A stretch of DNA of 43,210 nucleotides, from contig JAXGMN010000080.1 of assembly GCA_040768665.1 (NCBI GenBank), forward strand, positions 1 through 43,210. Reading direction: 5' to 3'. Source of the stretch: JABWBD01 sp040768665. GTDB lineage: Bacteria > Planctomycetota > Planctomycetia > Pirellulales > Thermoguttaceae. Position numbers and translations under genes: made by a program. Shown piece by piece: positions 15,909 through 23,999 of this stretch. The notes beneath the pieces are model-generated. The model made no database searches, was not told where the DNA came from, and worked only from the letters and a program-made list of their open reading frames with translations. Position 1 is the first letter of the stretch. Each line of letters opens with the position of its first letter.

Positions 15909-17168
15909 TTACCGGCTGTCGTCGATGGCCTTGAACATGGCTCGAACGTTTTCCACGGGCACGTTGCCCTGGATGTTGTGGATCGCATTGAACACGAACC
16001 CGCCGCCCTCGTTGAAAATGTCGATTCGTTCGCGGACTTCGCGATAGACGTCGTCGGGCGTGCCGAAGGCAAGCGTCTTTTGCGTATCGACTCCGCCCCC
16101 CCAGAAGACGACGTCGTTGCCGAACGTCTTCTTCAGCGCCCGCGGATCCATTCCTTCGGCCGAACACTGGACGGGGTTGAGGATGTCGAACCCGGCTTCG
16201 ATCAAGTCGGGGATCAGCTTCCAGACGCTCCCGCAGGAATGGATGAATGTCTTCCAGTTGCTCCCGGCGTGGATCAGGTCGTTGATCTGCCTGTGGTACG
16301 GCATATACAGATCGCGATAGGCGGCGTTGGAAATAAACGGGCCGGTCTGCATGCCGAAGTCGGTGCCCGTGATGACGGCCGCCTGGACCGAGTCCCCAAG
16401 GATGTCGATCATCTGCTGTACGTTGTACAGACCGTATTCGCACTGCTTCTCGAACACCGCCTTGACGTAATCCCGCCGCGTCGCCGTCGAAACGTACCAC
16501 TCCTCGATGTCCCGAATCCCCTTGGGGTGTTTGAGGAACGGCGCGGGCACCAAGGCGATGTCTCCGAAGGCGGTGCCCGGCACGACGACGATGCTGCCGT
16601 GGTCGCCGCGCCGGTCGAACCACTGCTTCGCGCCGCGGTAGTAGTCAATGTCTTCTTCACGGAAGCGGCCGAATTCCTCGAGGTTGCCGGCAGGATCGAG
16701 CCTGTCTTCGTCAATGGGTTCCTGACGGACGATCGCATCGAAAAAGTAGCCGCCCTTGGGCATGCGGCCGGACGGGGGCACCGAGGTATCGCCTTCGGGA
16801 TAGACGAGGAGGCCGCCGGACTGCTCATCGACGGTCGTGTTGAAATTGTGCGGCACCAGCACCTCGGTGCCGTCGAACATCGTGAACGGCTTCCAGTCGG
16901 TTTCATCGGTGCCGAACATGCTCTTGCGAGGCAAGCGGCCGACCACGTCGATCCCCAATGCCTCCCGCAATTCGTCGTCGATCTCCCCCAGCATCTGGTA
17001 AGGCTCGCAGACCTTCACCCGGTAGTTGTCGTCGCCAAGCACGGCCTTTCGCAGCCGATCGACGATCGAGACGTGCATCCCGGTGACCGCGGTGGAACCG
17101 AAGTCAACGCAAACCCCCTCGGGCTGCCGATGGTTCAGAGTTGCGTCCAAGCGTTGGCGTGAATTCAT
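15909..17168 (-). CDS. Uroporphyrinogen decarboxylase-like (URO-D/MtaA superfamily) protein
   Basis: A 419-residue TIM-barrel protein of the URO-D superfamily. It starts with MNSRQRLDATLNHRQPEGVCVDFG, as such proteins do. The C-terminal half has GTDFGMQTGPFISNAAYRDLYMPYHRQI, the metal-site region FIHSCGSVWKLIPDLIEAGFDILNPVQ (His and Cys), and WGGGVDTQKTL. Those His and Cys ligands indicate a cobalamin/corrinoid-dependent methyltransferase-like protein rather than the haem enzyme HemE. Members of this group occur in planctomycetal sugar-catabolism clusters with unknown reactions. It heads a minus-strand run with the beta-helix protein and the symporter. AAAGGA precedes the ATG by 9 bases. Confidence 0.8.
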   Translation of the reverse strand: MNSRQRLDATLNHRQPEGVCVDFGSTAVTGMHVSIVDRLRKAVLGDDNYRVKVCEPYQMLGEIDDELREALGIDVVGRLPRKSMFGTDETDWKPFTMFDGTEVLVPHNFNTTVDEQSGGLLVYPEGDTSVPPSGRMPKGGYFFDAIVRQEPIDEDRLDPAGNLEEFGRFREEDIDYYRGAKQWFDRRGDHGSIVVVPGTAFGDIALVPAPFLKHPKGIRDIEEWYVSTATRRDYVKAVFEKQCEYGLYNVQQMIDILGDSVQAAVITGTDFGMQTGPFISNAAYRDLYMPYHRQINDLIHAGSNWKTFIHSCGSVWKLIPDLIEAGFDILNPVQCSAEGMDPRALKKTFGNDVVFWGGGVDTQKTLAFGTPDDVYREVRERIDIFNEGGGFVFNAIHNIQGNVPVENVRAMFKAIDDSR

Positions 17169-17187
17169 GAGAAACGGTCCTTTACAG

Positions 17188-17283
17188 GACTGCTGAAAAA
17201 GGGGACAGCCACCGCAGCGTCCTGTATTCGTCTTGAAGCCGAGCCACCACTGGCTGCCGAGCCGGTTTCCTTTTTCAGCAGTC
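17188..17283. repeat. Palindromic repeat with 15-bp terminal inverted repeats
   Basis: GACTGCTGAAAAAGG (17188-17202) is exactly complementary to CCTTTTTCAGCAGTC (17269-17283). Just inside are GGGGACAGCC on the left and GGCTGCCGAGCC on the right. The unit is 96 bp and lies in the divergent gap between the URO-D gene and the sigma factor gene. It shares the GGGGAC head with families A and B but has different ends. It could also fold as a bidirectional transcript end. Confidence 0.75.
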
Positions 17284-17442
17284 TCCCCTACAGGCGTTGA
17301 CGCTTAAACCCAGTCGGTCCGGCGTTCCACGGCGCGTCGGGCCGCTAGTGACGAAGCCTAACAATCGCCACATGGATTCGCAAGAAGCCCCCTCTGTTGG
17401 TGCAGTTGGCTGCCGTCGCACGCATTCCCCGTGCATCGGGTA

Positions 17443-17476
17443 CCGGCTCATTTTGCGGAGTCTGCGGAGTCTTGAC
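17443..17476. repeat. Palindromic repeat family A, fragment
   Basis: CCGGCTCATTTTGCGGAGTC matches one half of the family A core in reverse orientation (compare 4321-4360). The outer inverted repeats are missing. It sits about 200 bases upstream of the sigma factor start. The remainder of 17284-17660 shows nothing else I can name. Confidence 0.6.
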
Positions 17477-17660
17477 TTCCGTCGCACCCTAGATCGCGGC
17501 GGCAGCAGCAGGACGAATGGATTGTGCAGGCTTCTGAGCCGGCCTATCCTTGGGGTGACTCCAGAATGGCCGTGTCGGTTCGGCCCAGCGCTACGGCGGA
17601 TCTGCTTTCATTCCGAGGAGCCGGTGAACCGATTGGCCCCCGCAAGCGACTCTTGGGCGG

Positions 17661-18206
17661 ATGAACCAGAAAGAACGGATCAACGACGAACTGCTGGTGA
17701 TCCGTGCCCAGGAGGGGGCGATTGAGGCGCTGTCGGAACTGATCGATCGATGGCAGGACCGGCTTTGGCGGCTGGCCTGGCGTCTGACGGACGATGAGCA
17801 GGCGGCTTGGGACGTGCTCCAGGAGGCCTGGATAGTGATCGCCCGGAGGATCGGTCGGCTGGCCGACCCGGCCGCCTTCCCCGCCTGGGCCTACCGGATC
17901 ACGAGCAACAAATCGCGCGACTGGATTCGCCGGCGCCGGCGCATGCGCCGAGCCGACGAGGCGTACGGCCAGCGCTGGTGCGAGGCGGAACGCAACGGGG
18001 ACTGGCGCAGCTTTACGAATCTTCGCGATGCCTTGGCCGGTCTGGCGGGTCCCGATCGTGCGATCCTGTCGTTGCGTTACGAGGACGGATTCTCGACCGC
18101 CGAGATTGCCGAGATCCTGGGAATTCCACCCGGAACGGTCAAATCACGACTCCACCATGCGCGGCAGCGTCTGCGCCGGTTCCTCGAGGAGGATGACGAT
18201 GAGTGA
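17661..18206 (+). CDS. ECF-family RNA polymerase sigma factor
   Basis: A 181-residue sigma-70 of the extracytoplasmic-function group. Region 2 spans about residues 18-85 (ALSELIDRWQDRLWRLAWRLTDDEQAAWDVLQEAWIVIARRI, with the -10 recognition helix FPAWAYRITSNKSRDWIRRRRR). Region 4 spans about 118-175 (LAGPDRAILSLRYEDGFSTAEIAEILGIPPGTVKSRLHHARQRLRRFL, a helix-turn-helix for the -35 box). The next gene overlaps its end by 8 bases and encodes a three-helix membrane protein, so the two are co-translated. This is the usual arrangement for an ECF sigma and its regulator, although no zinc-binding anti-sigma motif is visible in the partner. Confidence 0.92.
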   Translation: MNQKERINDELLVIRAQEGAIEALSELIDRWQDRLWRLAWRLTDDEQAAWDVLQEAWIVIARRIGRLADPAAFPAWAYRITSNKSRDWIRRRRRMRRADEAYGQRWCEAERNGDWRSFTNLRDALAGLAGPDRAILSLRYEDGFSTAEIAEILGIPPGTVKSRLHHARQRLRRFLEEDDDE

Positions 18207-19239
18207 ACACGATGAAACCCTGAGAAAGGCTTTGGAGGAGAACGCACGGCTGAAATCGGAGCGGGAAGAATCGCTCCGCGAAGTTGCTTCCTCGGAGTAT
18301 TCCGGACAACTGCGGACTGCCGAGCGGATCTATTGGGCGTATGCAATCTTTTGTGTCGCGGTCGGAGTTGCTGCGATCAACTTTTTTGCGCGCAGCTTCG
18401 ACACGAAGACGCTGATCGGCTGTGCGGTGGCGATGCTTGTGATTTACGAGACGACCGTGCTGTTGAAACTCTGGTTCCACATGGCCAGGATGAAGATGGC
18501 TGTGCTGAAGGAAATGAAGCTGCTGCGGCTGGAGCTGGCCCGGCTGGCGACCGCGGTCGGCGTCGAAAAGCCTTCCGAGCCGCCGGTCAAGTATGAGCCC
18601 GTGCGAGCGGCCTCTCCGTGGGAACGCGGGCTCTGGGTGGCGGCATGCCTGATGGTGGCCATTGTCGTGTCCACGTGGACAGCCCGCGCCTGGCAACTTG
18701 GCGGCAGCAGGGATTTTTCGGCGGATACTCTCGTGACGCTTGCCGAGGACGGCACCGCGGAGAAGCGGACCCATGTGTCTGCGTCGTACAGCAGTTACTA
18801 CTTGCCGAGAGGGTTCCCCTTCTACGCACCGGAACAGGTGAATGCACGATTTCTCGACCCCTTGGGACACGAGATGCCGGCCGACGTCGTGGTGAAGAAC
18901 GGGCAGAAGCGATACGACGTGAGGTTCACGGAAGATGTCTTCGCCGACGGGAAGATGCAGTACACCCAGGTGCTGACGATCCCTGGCGCGGCGGCATTGA
19001 AAGATGGGACTTGGACCTATCGGGACGGGATTCGCCACGCGGGAGGAGACAAGGAGTACTCGACGACGATTCTCTTGCCCGCCGGCGCGGAACTCGTTTC
19101 GACCGATCCGACAGCGGACGTTGACACTGCGGACGGCCGCACACAAGTGCATTTCGAAGGCGTAGCACGCGACGATGTGCAGTACACTTTCACGGTGCGA
19201 TACAAGCTGCCGTCCAACGAAGAGCAAGACAGGGGATGA
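18199..19239 (+). CDS. DUF6768-like membrane protein with extracytoplasmic C-terminal domain
   Basis: A 346-residue protein. The first 45 residues are a charged helix (HDETLRKALEENARLKSEREESLREV). Helices at about 50-70 (YWAYAIFCVAVGVAAINFF) and 77-98 (TLIGCAVAMLVIYETTVLLKLWF) resemble DUF6768 proteins encoded with planctomycetal ECF sigmas. A third membrane helix lies at about 143-162 (GLWVAACLMVAIVVSTWTARAW). The last 180 residues form a beta-rich domain, probably periplasmic, unlike plain DUF6768 proteins. The ATG at 18199 has GAGGAGGA 6 bases upstream and overlaps the sigma gene. It probably controls the sigma factor from the membrane; this is inference from position. Confidence 0.75.
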   Translation: MSEHDETLRKALEENARLKSEREESLREVASSEYSGQLRTAERIYWAYAIFCVAVGVAAINFFARSFDTKTLIGCAVAMLVIYETTVLLKLWFHMARMKMAVLKEMKLLRLELARLATAVGVEKPSEPPVKYEPVRAASPWERGLWVAACLMVAIVVSTWTARAWQLGGSRDFSADTLVTLAEDGTAEKRTHVSASYSSYYLPRGFPFYAPEQVNARFLDPLGHEMPADVVVKNGQKRYDVRFTEDVFADGKMQYTQVLTIPGAAALKDGTWTYRDGIRHAGGDKEYSTTILLPAGAELVSTDPTADVDTADGRTQVHFEGVARDDVQYTFTVRYKLPSNEEQDRG

Positions 19240-19287
19240 GTACTGCATTTTCCAGCAGAGGTGGACCGAGGACCACAGGCAGGACTG

Positions 19288-19470
19288 ATGCTGAAGCGGA
19301 AGTTTTGGGACGAGCAGATCGAACAGGTCGAGGCCGAGATCGTGAAGCGCCAGGTGAAAAACAAGACCGCGGCGATCCTGGCCACAGTTCCGGGCTGCGC
19401 GGTGTATGGCAGCTTGGTGCTGGCGTGCCGGATCGATCCGGTCGGGCGCTTCCCGCGGGCGGCGATTGTC
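19288..19470 (+). pseudogene. IS110-family transposase, C-terminal fragment
   Basis: The frame reads LKRKFWDEQIEQVEAEIVKRQVKNKTAAILATVPGCAVYGSLVLACRIDPVGRFPR. That matches the helical segment and the TVPGxGxxxAxxLxxxIGDxxRFP signature of the Transposase_20 domain of IS110 elements. The DEDD N-terminal half, the conserved Ser region and the element ends are missing, so it is a scrap about 60 codons long. The rest of the gap to 19545 shows no gene. Confidence 0.65.
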
Positions 19471-19545
19471 CTTTTTGCCCGTGGTGGAAAGGGAAGCAAG
19501 GGAGCGGGGCCAGCGATTAAAAATCGCCGATGCCCAATAGGAACT

Positions 19546-20460
19546 TTAGTGCTCCCCGACGAGGTCTCCCGCGCTGCGCGTGCAGAGCGCCCCATAGGTT
19601 TCCACGTCGATTGTCTCGCTGATCATCTTCACGTGCCCGTCGCACAGGAGAAAATTCGTTCCTGCCGGATGGAAGCTGCTGAAGTTGTGGGTCTGCTGCT
19701 CGACATTCGCTTCCGAGTTGGGGGGAAACCCGTCGGAAGCGACGGCCACAACCCGAGCCGGGGCATGCCATCCGCCGTGCACGACTCCGGTCCACGTCGA
19801 TTGGATCCACTTCGACCACCGCTCGCCGACCATGAAAGTGTTGCTCAGCCCGTCGGTGATGTCGCGAAAGGCGACGTTGCGGTTCAGGTAGAACATCCCG
19901 TTGCCTTGGCAGCCGTTGTAACCCGGCTCGCCCTGTTCGCAAACCGCATGCATATCCAGAGTACCGAACACGCCGGGGTAGTTGCTCTTGGCAAGCGTGG
20001 TGACCGGAGTCGTACTCTCATGCTCTTCATCGATGGCTTCCATCAACGTAAAGACGTCCTTGCCGACGTCGGATGGGCAGATGAAGGTCGGAACAGTCGA
20101 CACCCTCGCCCGATCGTTTACCGGGTCGGCCACCCAGGTGTTCGTGTCAATGGTCTCGTAAAGCGGCTGCTGTTCGAGGAAGGGTAGGATCCGCGTGCTC
20201 CATGCCCAGCCGGGCTCTCCCACGAAATCTGCCGCTCCGCTCGCGTTGAAGCCGATCCAGCCGGTGGGCAGCGTGCGATGCGTGTCGTGGTAATTGTGCA
20301 GAGCCAGGCCGATTTGTTTCAGATTGTTCGTACACGACATTCGCCGGGCTGCCTCGCGCGCCGCTTGAACGGCCGGCAGGAGCATGGCGATCAAGATGCC
20401 GATGATGGCAATCACGACCAGCAATTCGACGAGCGTAAATGCGTTTCGACGCGATGACAT
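19546..20460 (-). CDS. DUF1559 family pilin-like protein
   Basis: A 304-residue planctomycetal DUF1559 protein. The N-terminus carries a type IV pilin/pseudopilin methylation motif and helix (RRNAFTLVELLVVIAIIGILIAMLLPAVQAAREAARR), cleaved before the Phe in homologous systems. Next comes CTNNLKQIGLALHNYHD, the family signature, and the C-terminal part has FLLCDGHVKMI, the CDGxVxxl motif. It is expected to be a secreted, membrane-anchored major pseudopilin-like protein; its actual function is not known. It stands alone, flanked by an IS110 scrap and the small His/Cys-rich protein gene. Confidence 0.92.
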   Translation of the reverse strand: MSSRRNAFTLVELLVVIAIIGILIAMLLPAVQAAREAARRMSCTNNLKQIGLALHNYHDTHRTLPTGWIGFNASGAADFVGEPGWAWSTRILPFLEQQPLYETIDTNTWVADPVNDRARVSTVPTFICPSDVGKDVFTLMEAIDEEHESTTPVTTLAKSNYPGVFGTLDMHAVCEQGEPGYNGCQGNGMFYLNRNVAFRDITDGLSNTFMVGERWSKWIQSTWTGVVHGGWHAPARVVAVASDGFPPNSEANVEQQTHNFSSFHPAGTNFLLCDGHVKMISETIDVETYGALCTRSAGDLVGEH

Positions 20461-20556
20461 GAAGAACTCCTCGGAAAGACCGAAGCTGCCTGAGAACGAT
20501 TCGCGCGGACACCAGCGTGGGCGTGCCGCTGCAAATCGCCGAAAGAGAAAGTCGCC

Positions 20557-20973
20557 TCAGACAACAGCCGGAGGAGCGCGGCTGTGAAGGCTGGGGGAAA
20601 GCTCGACGGGCAGCCGGATCGGTTCGGCATGTATCTCGGTCTGAACGAGCATCGCCGAAACGACCTGGGAAATCTCGGCCGTGGGCATCGGCTTTTGACC
20701 GAGGAACTGGCACGCCGCGCAAGCGTCTTCGTCGCCGGGGCAGGGCAGGGGAGGGCAGGGGGAGGAAGGGACGGGGAGGGGGTCTCCCCCCGGATGTCCG
20801 TGGTTGCAGCAGTGCGAGTTTTCGGCAACGTGGGACGACTGCGCCACAGCATCCACGTGCCCGCCGCAGCCAACCCCGTGGTTATGAAGCAGCGCGGACG
20901 TGCTAACCGTCAAGATGTAGACGGCAGCCAGTCCAACTGCGATACCACGTCGAACCGGGTTCATGCTACGCAC
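20557..20973 (-). CDS. Small secreted His/Cys-rich protein
   Basis: A 138-residue protein with signal peptide RRGIAVGLAAVYILTVSTSALLHNH. A His/Cys-rich stretch follows: HNHGVGCGGHVDAV, HCCNHGHPGG, then a Pro-rich linker and DEDACAACQFLGQKP. The clustered ligands suggest metal (copper or zinc) binding. The C-terminus HSRAPPA is recurrent among planctomycetal proteins of this kind. Met4 is an equally good start. I know no characterised function. The DUF1559 gene lies downstream on the same strand. Confidence 0.65.
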   Translation of the reverse strand: MRSMNPVRRGIAVGLAAVYILTVSTSALLHNHGVGCGGHVDAVAQSSHVAENSHCCNHGHPGGDPLPVPSSPCPPLPCPGDEDACAACQFLGQKPMPTAEISQVVSAMLVQTEIHAEPIRLPVELSPSLHSRAPPAVV

Positions 20974-21076
20974 AACGCTAACTCGCCGGACGGGGATGTC
21001 CGCCCACTTGTTTCATCGTAGTCGGAAACGATGTCTTGGGCAATACGGCCGAAACTTCCCCGCAGTTCGTCAGGGG

Positions 21077-21135
21077 AGAAGGGGACAGGCACATTTTGCT
21101 CCGAAGACTCCGCAAAATGAGCCAGTCCCCGACGG
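21077..21135. repeat. Palindromic repeat family A, core only
   Basis: GGGGACAGGC and ACATTTTGCTCC at left pair with GCAAAATGA and GCCAGTCCCC at right, nearly identical to 4311-4360. The outer TATCCCAAAAC repeats are absent here. It lies in the gap between the small secreted protein and ilvD, which otherwise holds nothing recognisable. Confidence 0.75.
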
Positions 21136-21190
21136 TTCCGCGTGAGATTCCGATCAGCTTGCCGGAAACGGGCGGTACGGTCACCGCGTC

Positions 21191-23026
21191 TTACCGGTCC
21201 CACCGCAGCACGGCCCCCGTATCGGCGCTGGTGGCCATGGCGGCGTACTTGGCCAGGTAGCCCGTCGTGAAGCGCGGCTCCGGCCGGGTCCACTTCTTCT
21301 TCCGTGCGGCCAGTTGTTCTTCGGTAAGCCGGACGTTCAGGGTGCGGCCGGGAATGTCGATCTCGATGATATCGCCGGGTTCGAGCAGGCCAATGGGGCC
21401 CCCGGCAGCCGCCTCGGGGCTGACGTGGCCGATGCACGCACCCGCGGTGCCGCCCGAGAACCGTCCGTCGGTAATCAGGGCCACGCTGTCGTCCAGTCCC
21501 ATGCCCTTGATCGCCGTGGTCGGGGCGAGCATCTCCTGCATCCCGGGTCCGCCCTTGGGCCCTTCGTAGCGAATGACCACCACGTCGCCGGCCTTGACCT
21601 TTCCGTTGACAATGCCCGCATAGGCGTCGGTCTCCGCCTCGAAGATCACTGCCGGCCCGCTATGTTTGAGCATTTCCGGGCGGACGCCCGCGGTCTTGAC
21701 CACGGCGCCGTTGGGGGCAAGATTTCCGTAGAGAATCGTCAGGCCGCCCGACTGGCTGTACGCATTGTCGACCTCGCGAATGCAGTCGTACGGATCGAAC
21801 CCGAGTTGTTCTGCGGTGAGTTCGCGGACCGATTTTGCCTTCCGCTGGACATGCATGCCGCGGTTGGTACGAGCCCCGCCGGCCGTAACACCCGCCATCT
21901 CTAGCACTTCGCCGGCCACGCTCTCTCCGCGGATGTCGTACTCGGCGATGTTTTCGCCTAGCGTCTTGCCGGTGACCGTGGGCACGTCGAGGTTCAAGAG
22001 GCCGGGGCAGCCTCGGTTGACGCTCCCGAGAATCGTGTGAATGCCTCCAGAATTGTGCACGTCTTCGACATGATAACTGCTGCTCGGCGCCACCTTGCAG
22101 ATATTGGGCGTCCGCTGGCTGAGCTGATTGATCCGATCGATGCTGTACTCGACACCCGCTTCCCGGGCGACGGCCAGCATATGGAGCACGGTATTGGTGC
22201 TGCCGCCCATGGCCATGTCGAGCATCATGGCGTTGTCGACCGACGCTTCGGTGACGATCTCGCGAGGCAGAAGCCCGTGCCCTTCGCCAAGCCGTTCGAA
22301 TTCGAGAACCATTTCCACGATCCGCTCGGCCGCGCGCCGGAAGAGCCGCCGCCGCTCGGCACTGGTGGCCAGAAGGGTGCCGTTCAGCGGCAGTGCGAGC
22401 CCCAACGCCTCGTTCAGACAGTTCATGCTGTTGGCGGTGAACATGCCCGAACACGAACCGCACGTGGGGCAGCCCGCCTTTTCGATCTCGGCGAGTTGCT
22501 CCGCGGTAAGCTCACCCTTCTGTTTGGCGGCCGCGCCGACGAACACGTCGATCAGGTCGACGGCCTTGCCATCGGCCGTCCGGCCCGCTTCCATCGGTCC
22601 ACCGCTGACGAAGACGGTAGGGATATTGCACCGCATTGCACCCATCATCATCCCGGGCACGATCTTGTCGCAGTTCGGGATGCAAATCATGCCGTCGAAA
22701 CAGTGGGCCTGGATCATCGTCTCGACCGAATCCGCAATGATCTCCCGGCTGGGCAACGAAAACTTCATCCCCGTATGCCCCATGGCGATACCGTCGTCGA
22801 CGCCGATCGTGTTGAACACGAACGGCATCCCTCCCGCTTCGCGGACACACTGCTTGACGAACTCGCCGACCTCGTCCAAATGGACGTGGCCCGGAATGAT
22901 ATCGATGTAGCTGTTGCAGATAGCGATAAACGGCTTGCGGAAATCGTCGTCCTCGACGCCGGTGGCTCGCAGGAGACTGCGATGGGGGGCACGGGCATCG
23001 CCCAGCTTGATCATGTCGGAACGCAT
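21191..23026 (-). CDS. ilvD: Dihydroxy-acid dehydratase
   Basis: A 611-residue IlvD/Edd-family dehydratase that converts 2,3-dihydroxy acids to 2-keto acids in valine, isoleucine and pantothenate synthesis. Iron-sulfur ligands are visible in CIPNCDKIVPGMMMG and CPTCGSCSGMFTANSMNCL. The NSYIDIIPGHVHL segment has PG rather than PCN, as in the E. coli-type enzyme. FVSGGPMEAG and GRFSGGTAGACIGHVSPEAA, both family motifs, are intact. Length and motifs fit IlvD; a sugar-acid dehydratase role is possible but less likely. The start at 23026 puts SDMIKLGDARAPHRSLLRATG at the N-terminus; the 11 extra codons of the longer frame look non-coding. It appears monocistronic. Confidence 0.9.
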   Translation of the reverse strand: MRSDMIKLGDARAPHRSLLRATGVEDDDFRKPFIAICNSYIDIIPGHVHLDEVGEFVKQCVREAGGMPFVFNTIGVDDGIAMGHTGMKFSLPSREIIADSVETMIQAHCFDGMICIPNCDKIVPGMMMGAMRCNIPTVFVSGGPMEAGRTADGKAVDLIDVFVGAAAKQKGELTAEQLAEIEKAGCPTCGSCSGMFTANSMNCLNEALGLALPLNGTLLATSAERRRLFRRAAERIVEMVLEFERLGEGHGLLPREIVTEASVDNAMMLDMAMGGSTNTVLHMLAVAREAGVEYSIDRINQLSQRTPNICKVAPSSSYHVEDVHNSGGIHTILGSVNRGCPGLLNLDVPTVTGKTLGENIAEYDIRGESVAGEVLEMAGVTAGGARTNRGMHVQRKAKSVRELTAEQLGFDPYDCIREVDNAYSQSGGLTILYGNLAPNGAVVKTAGVRPEMLKHSGPAVIFEAETDAYAGIVNGKVKAGDVVVIRYEGPKGGPGMQEMLAPTTAIKGMGLDDSVALITDGRFSGGTAGACIGHVSPEAAAGGPIGLLEPGDIIEIDIPGRTLNVRLTEEQLAARKKKWTRPEPRFTTGYLAKYAAMATSADTGAVLRWDR

Positions 23027-23071
23027 CGCTGAGACACCTTTTAACCAGACAGGGGGCATTCAAATGCTACG

Positions 23072-23174
23072 TAGAGCCTATCCCAAAACCGCGGAAGAGA
23101 AGGGGGCAGGCACAATTTGCTCCGAAGACTGCACAAAATGAGCCCGTCCCCGATAGTCTCGGGTTAGGCTCTTA
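23072..23174. repeat. Palindromic repeat family A, copy with both ends
   Basis: TAGAGCCTATCCCAAAACCG at left faces CTCGGGTTAGGCTCTTA at right, with the core GGGGGCAGGCACAATTTGCTCC...ACAAAATGAGCCCGTCCCC between. TA dinucleotides lie at both outer edges, as in the 4281-4383 copy. It is located 46 bases upstream of the ilvD start codon. Confidence 0.8.
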
Positions 23175-23224
23175 TTGTAAATCACCCCTCCCCGAACGAC
23201 CAGAGCGCGTGTAAATTGGCAGAG

Positions 23225-23292
23225 GTAGGTCCGGCTTGCCGAGCGGGACCTGGTACGTCGCTCCCGCTCGGCAAACACGAGCCGGGTCTCCA
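23225..23292. repeat. Palindromic repeat family C (TTGCCGAGCGGGACC)
   Basis: GGCTTGCCGAGCGGGA is followed 13 bases later by TCCCGCTCGGCAA, giving a 13-bp stem. The same words recur at 28709-28734, 28874-28898 and 42980-43004. It lies 90 bases upstream of the DUF1080 gene. Confidence 0.75.
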
Positions 23293-23381
23293 ACACCCGT
23301 CCCGCTCGTTCAACGACGTCGAGTCTGGAGCAGGGCAGGGCAGGGGGCCAAGATTCCAGTATCACACCCGGAGAACGCATC

Positions 23382-23999
23382 ATGAGATGGACACTAGCCG
23401 TGTGCTTGGGGTTGTTAGGGGCTGCTGTCTCGCCGGCGGACGAAGCGGGCTCTGTTTCCCTTTTCGACGGAAAGAGCCTCGACGGCTGGCAGGGAAACCA
23501 AGACAGCTTCCGCATTGAGGACGGAGCGATCGTCGCCGGGGATCTCAAGAAGCCGGTCCCGCGGAACGAATTCTTGACCACGGCCCGAGAGTATGGCGAT
23601 TTCGAGCTCCGCCTGAAGTTCAAGATCCTCGGCAAGGGCGCCAACGCCGGCGTTCAGATCCGGAGCCAGCGGATTCCCAATCACCACGAGATGATCGGCT
23701 ACCAGGCCGACCTGGGCGAAGGCTGGTGGGGTTGCCTCTACGACGAGTCGCGGCGTCGGAAGGTCCTGGCCGGTCCGCCCAAGGACGAGCGATCCAAGGT
23801 GGTTCGCGCAGACGAGTGGAACGAATACCGCATCCGCGCGGAAGGCAAGCGGATCCAGCTCTGGATCAACGGCCACCAGACGGTCGACTACACCGAACCG
23901 GACGAGTCGATTCCGCAGGGAGGCCTGATCGGGCTGCAAATCCACGGCGGACCGCCGGCGGAGGCGTGGTACAAGGACGTTCAGATCCGGGAGTTGTAA
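23382..23999 (+). CDS. DUF1080 (3-keto-disaccharide hydrolase) protein
   Basis: A 205-residue secreted protein: signal peptide MRWTLAVCLGLLGAAVSPADE, then a concanavalin-like beta-sandwich. Family hallmarks are SLFDGKSLDGWQG near the N-terminus, YGDFELRLKFKI, NAGVQIRSQRIPN, DEWNEYRIRAEGKRIQLWINGHQTVDYTE and GLIGLQIHGGPPAEAWYKDVQIREL at the end. Characterised members cleave 3-keto glycosides made by Gfo/Idh/MocA-type dehydrogenases. The stop codon overlaps the ATG of the HAD gene (TAATG), so the two are co-translated. A GGAG lies about 10 bases upstream of the start. Confidence 0.9.
   Translation: MRWTLAVCLGLLGAAVSPADEAGSVSLFDGKSLDGWQGNQDSFRIEDGAIVAGDLKKPVPRNEFLTTAREYGDFELRLKFKILGKGANAGVQIRSQRIPNHHEMIGYQADLGEGWWGCLYDESRRRKVLAGPPKDERSKVVRADEWNEYRIRAEGKRIQLWINGHQTVDYTEPDESIPQGGLIGLQIHGGPPAEAWYKDVQIREL

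Noticed and set aside
15886..16623. Upstream extension of the beta-helix gene
   Set aside because: The extension lies inside the URO-D-like gene in another frame and precedes a clean signal peptide at 15885.
19261..20187. Plus-strand frame of 308 codons
   Set aside because: Only its first 60 codons match IS110; the rest is antisense to the DUF1559 gene.
21191..23026. IlvD as a sugar-acid dehydratase feeding KDPG aldolase
   Set aside because: Length, the PGHVHL segment and cysteine pattern fit E. coli-type dihydroxy-acid dehydratase; the aldolase gene is 5 kb away and not co-transcribed.
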